14,708 nucleotides of DNA from Clostridia bacterium. Its GTDB lineage: Bacteria > Bacillota > Clostridia > Oscillospirales > Acutalibacteraceae. The DNA is taken from assembly GCA_900766895.1 (NCBI GenBank), contig CAAFXF010000115.1, positions 1 through 14,708 on the forward strand. The letters run 5' to 3'. Under the pieces are notes generated by a model. The model did not search any database, had not been told where the DNA came from, and was given only the letters and a program-made list of their open reading frames with translations. Positions 14,016-14,708 of the stretch are shown piece after piece; the first letter of the stretch is position 1; every line of letters starts with the position of its first letter. Position numbers and translations under genes: made by a program.

Positions 14016-14234
14016 TCATACTTTCATTATATTTCACGGATATGTCAAAGGCTGATGTTCTAATTAATTTATTAAATTCTTTTTGTGCAGGTGTTGCAAA
14101 ACCCAATTTTTATCGGACACCTCAATCGAATCGTGATTAACCATTAAATTATATCCAATCTTTTCTTTTAACGCTTCTGCAACAGTCATCTTTCCAACTG
14201 AAATCGGTCCTGTAATTACAATTAAATTTGCCAT
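14008..14234 (-). pseudogene. Decayed P-loop kinase/ATPase gene (N-terminal remnant with frameshift)
   Basis: Reading the minus strand from ATG 14234, with AGGAG 8 bases upstream, gives 56 residues starting MANLIVITGPISVGKMTVAE with a Walker A loop (residues 9-17), then GYNLMVNHDSIEVSDK, and a stop at 14064. From about 14106 the next frame continues plausible protein, GFATPAQKEFNKLI then FDISVKYNESMIFT, to about 14008. Replacing one base in the five-base A run (14107-14111) would join the two. Beyond that, the palindrome and GC-rich patch replace the expected remainder; small kinases of this type are usually about 170-190 residues. It resembles AAA/chloramphenicol-phosphotransferase-like small ATPases; the exact family is uncertain. 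The frameshift alone could be a homopolymer error, but the missing C-terminal half could not. Confidence 0.65.
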
Positions 14235-14273
14235 TTCTGTAACTCCTGTATTACGATTTGTCAAATGTTTATC

Positions 14274-14302
14274 TTTACAAATTTTGCCTTACGGGGTATG
14301 AT
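14274..14302 (+). promoter_or_regulatory. Sigma-A promoter of the macro-domain gene
   Basis: TTTACA (14274-14279) and TATGAT (14297-14302) are separated by 17 bases, each matching the sigma-A consensus at 5 of 6 positions. Transcription would start near 14309, about 25 bases before the ATG. The gene is therefore probably expressed independently of ftsZ, which also has its own terminator. Confidence 0.7.
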
Positions 14303-14333
14303 TAACACATAGAATTATTTTTTGAGGTGTATT

Positions 14334-14708
14334 ATGCCGTTACAGATAATCAGAAACGATATAACAAAGGTTGAGTGTGATGCAATAGTAAATGCCGCTA
14401 ACTCTACTCTTTTAGGCGGCGGAGGCGTTGACGGAGCTATTCATAGGGCGGCAGGCAGGGGATTACTGCTTGAATGTATGAAGCTTGGCGGATGCAGGGT
14501 TGGCGAAGCTAAAATTACTAAAGGCTACAATTTACCCTGCAAATATGTAATACATACCGTAGGTCCAAAATGGAAGGGCGGAAATAACAACGAGCAGAAA
14601 TTACTCAAAAGCTGTTACAAAAATTCTCTTGAGCTTGCAAAGGAAAACAAGTGTGAATCCGTTGCTTTTCCGCTTATATCAAGCGGTGTTTACGGCTATC
14701 CGATGAAC
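14334..14708 (+). CDS. Macro-domain protein (ADP-ribose-binding, O-acetyl-ADP-ribose deacetylase-like), 3' end outside window
   Basis: An open frame of 125 codons runs from ATG 14334 to the window edge without a stop. GAGG (14324-14327) lies 6 bases before the ATG. The protein shows the macro-domain pattern: RNDITKVECDAIVNAAN (about 7-23, with Asp9 in the adenine-contacting position and the NAAN ribose-contacting motif at 20-23), GGGGVDGAIHRAAG (28-41), VIHTVGPKW (72-80) and FPLISSGVYGYP (112-123, the phosphate-binding loop). These are the MacroD/YmdB-type features of enzymes that hydrolyse O-acetyl-ADP-ribose or mono-ADP-ribosyl esters. About 40-50 residues should lie beyond the window. It is a stand-alone accessory gene next to a decayed kinase; I see no partner that would make it a toxin-antitoxin or defence pair. 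Confidence 0.9.
   Translation, partial: MPLQIIRNDITKVECDAIVNAANSTLLGGGGVDGAIHRAAGRGLLLECMKLGGCRVGEAKITKGYNLPCKYVIHTVGPKWKGGNNNEQKLLKSCYKNSLELAKENKCESVAFPLISSGVYGYPMN

Noticed and set aside
13762..14106. 114-residue minus-strand ORF as an intact gene
   Set aside because: Only its first ~33 residues look like protein, and these continue the kinase remnant in a shifted frame. The rest reads across the palindrome, the GC-rich patch and the DnaA-box-like cluster, with no ribosome site at its TTG.
13665..14333. Prophage or integrative-element attachment site or CRISPR array downstream of ftsZ
   Set aside because: No integrase, tRNA, flanking direct repeat of att type, or regular repeat-spacer pattern is present. 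The recurring 9-mers are too short and unevenly spaced for CRISPR.

Overview
This window is the left end of an assembled contig from a Gram-positive anaerobe of the Clostridia (Eubacteriales), probably close to Ruminococcaceae/Oscillospiraceae. The evidence is the gene order of the division and cell-wall (dcw) cluster, a class B PBP with PASTA domains of the SpoVD/PbpB type, MurA inside the cluster, no ftsA beside ftsZ, and moderately AT-rich coding DNA. The family-level placement is inference. Bases 1-20 are not genomic: they match the 3' end of the Illumina TruSeq P5 adapter exactly, so the contig starts inside rsmH at an artificial edge.

Bases 21-13624 hold a co-directional dcw cluster: rsmH (5'-truncated), ftsL, a PASTA class B PBP (ftsI/spoVD type), murE, murF, mraY, ftsW, murG, murA, ftsQ/divIB and ftsZ. 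Together they cover UDP-MurNAc-peptide completion (MurE adds an acid with the meso-DAP specificity motif, MurF adds D-Ala-D-Ala), lipid I (MraY), lipid II (MurG), septal polymerisation and cross-linking (FtsW with the PBP), the FtsQ/FtsL divisome scaffold and the FtsZ ring. MurA supplies the first committed step. Junctions are tight: TAATG stop-start overlaps at murE/murF and murF/mraY, and a 23-base overlap at murA/ftsQ. murD, murC, murB, ddl and ftsA are absent. Two spacers carry structure: the 100-base leader of the PBP gene has competing inverted repeats, and a hairpin holds the murA start codon. ftsZ has its own 244-base upstream region with two candidate sigma-A promoters, paired GTTACA motifs and an AT-rich inverted repeat, and it ends in a clear intrinsic terminator.

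Bases 13665-14333 are a non-conserved junction. They contain a helically phased cluster of DnaA-box-like sequences, repeated TAAAGTA motifs, a short GC-rich REP-like patch, a 15-16 bp palindrome and, on the minus strand, the decayed remains of a P-loop kinase/ATPase gene with a frameshift. From 14334 to the window end runs the first 125 codons of a macro-domain (ADP-ribose-binding) protein with its own promoter.

I see no defence system, prophage, CRISPR array, tRNA or rRNA. The region with the most unexplained structure is 13665-14016, followed by the murA start hairpin and the ftsZ upstream region.
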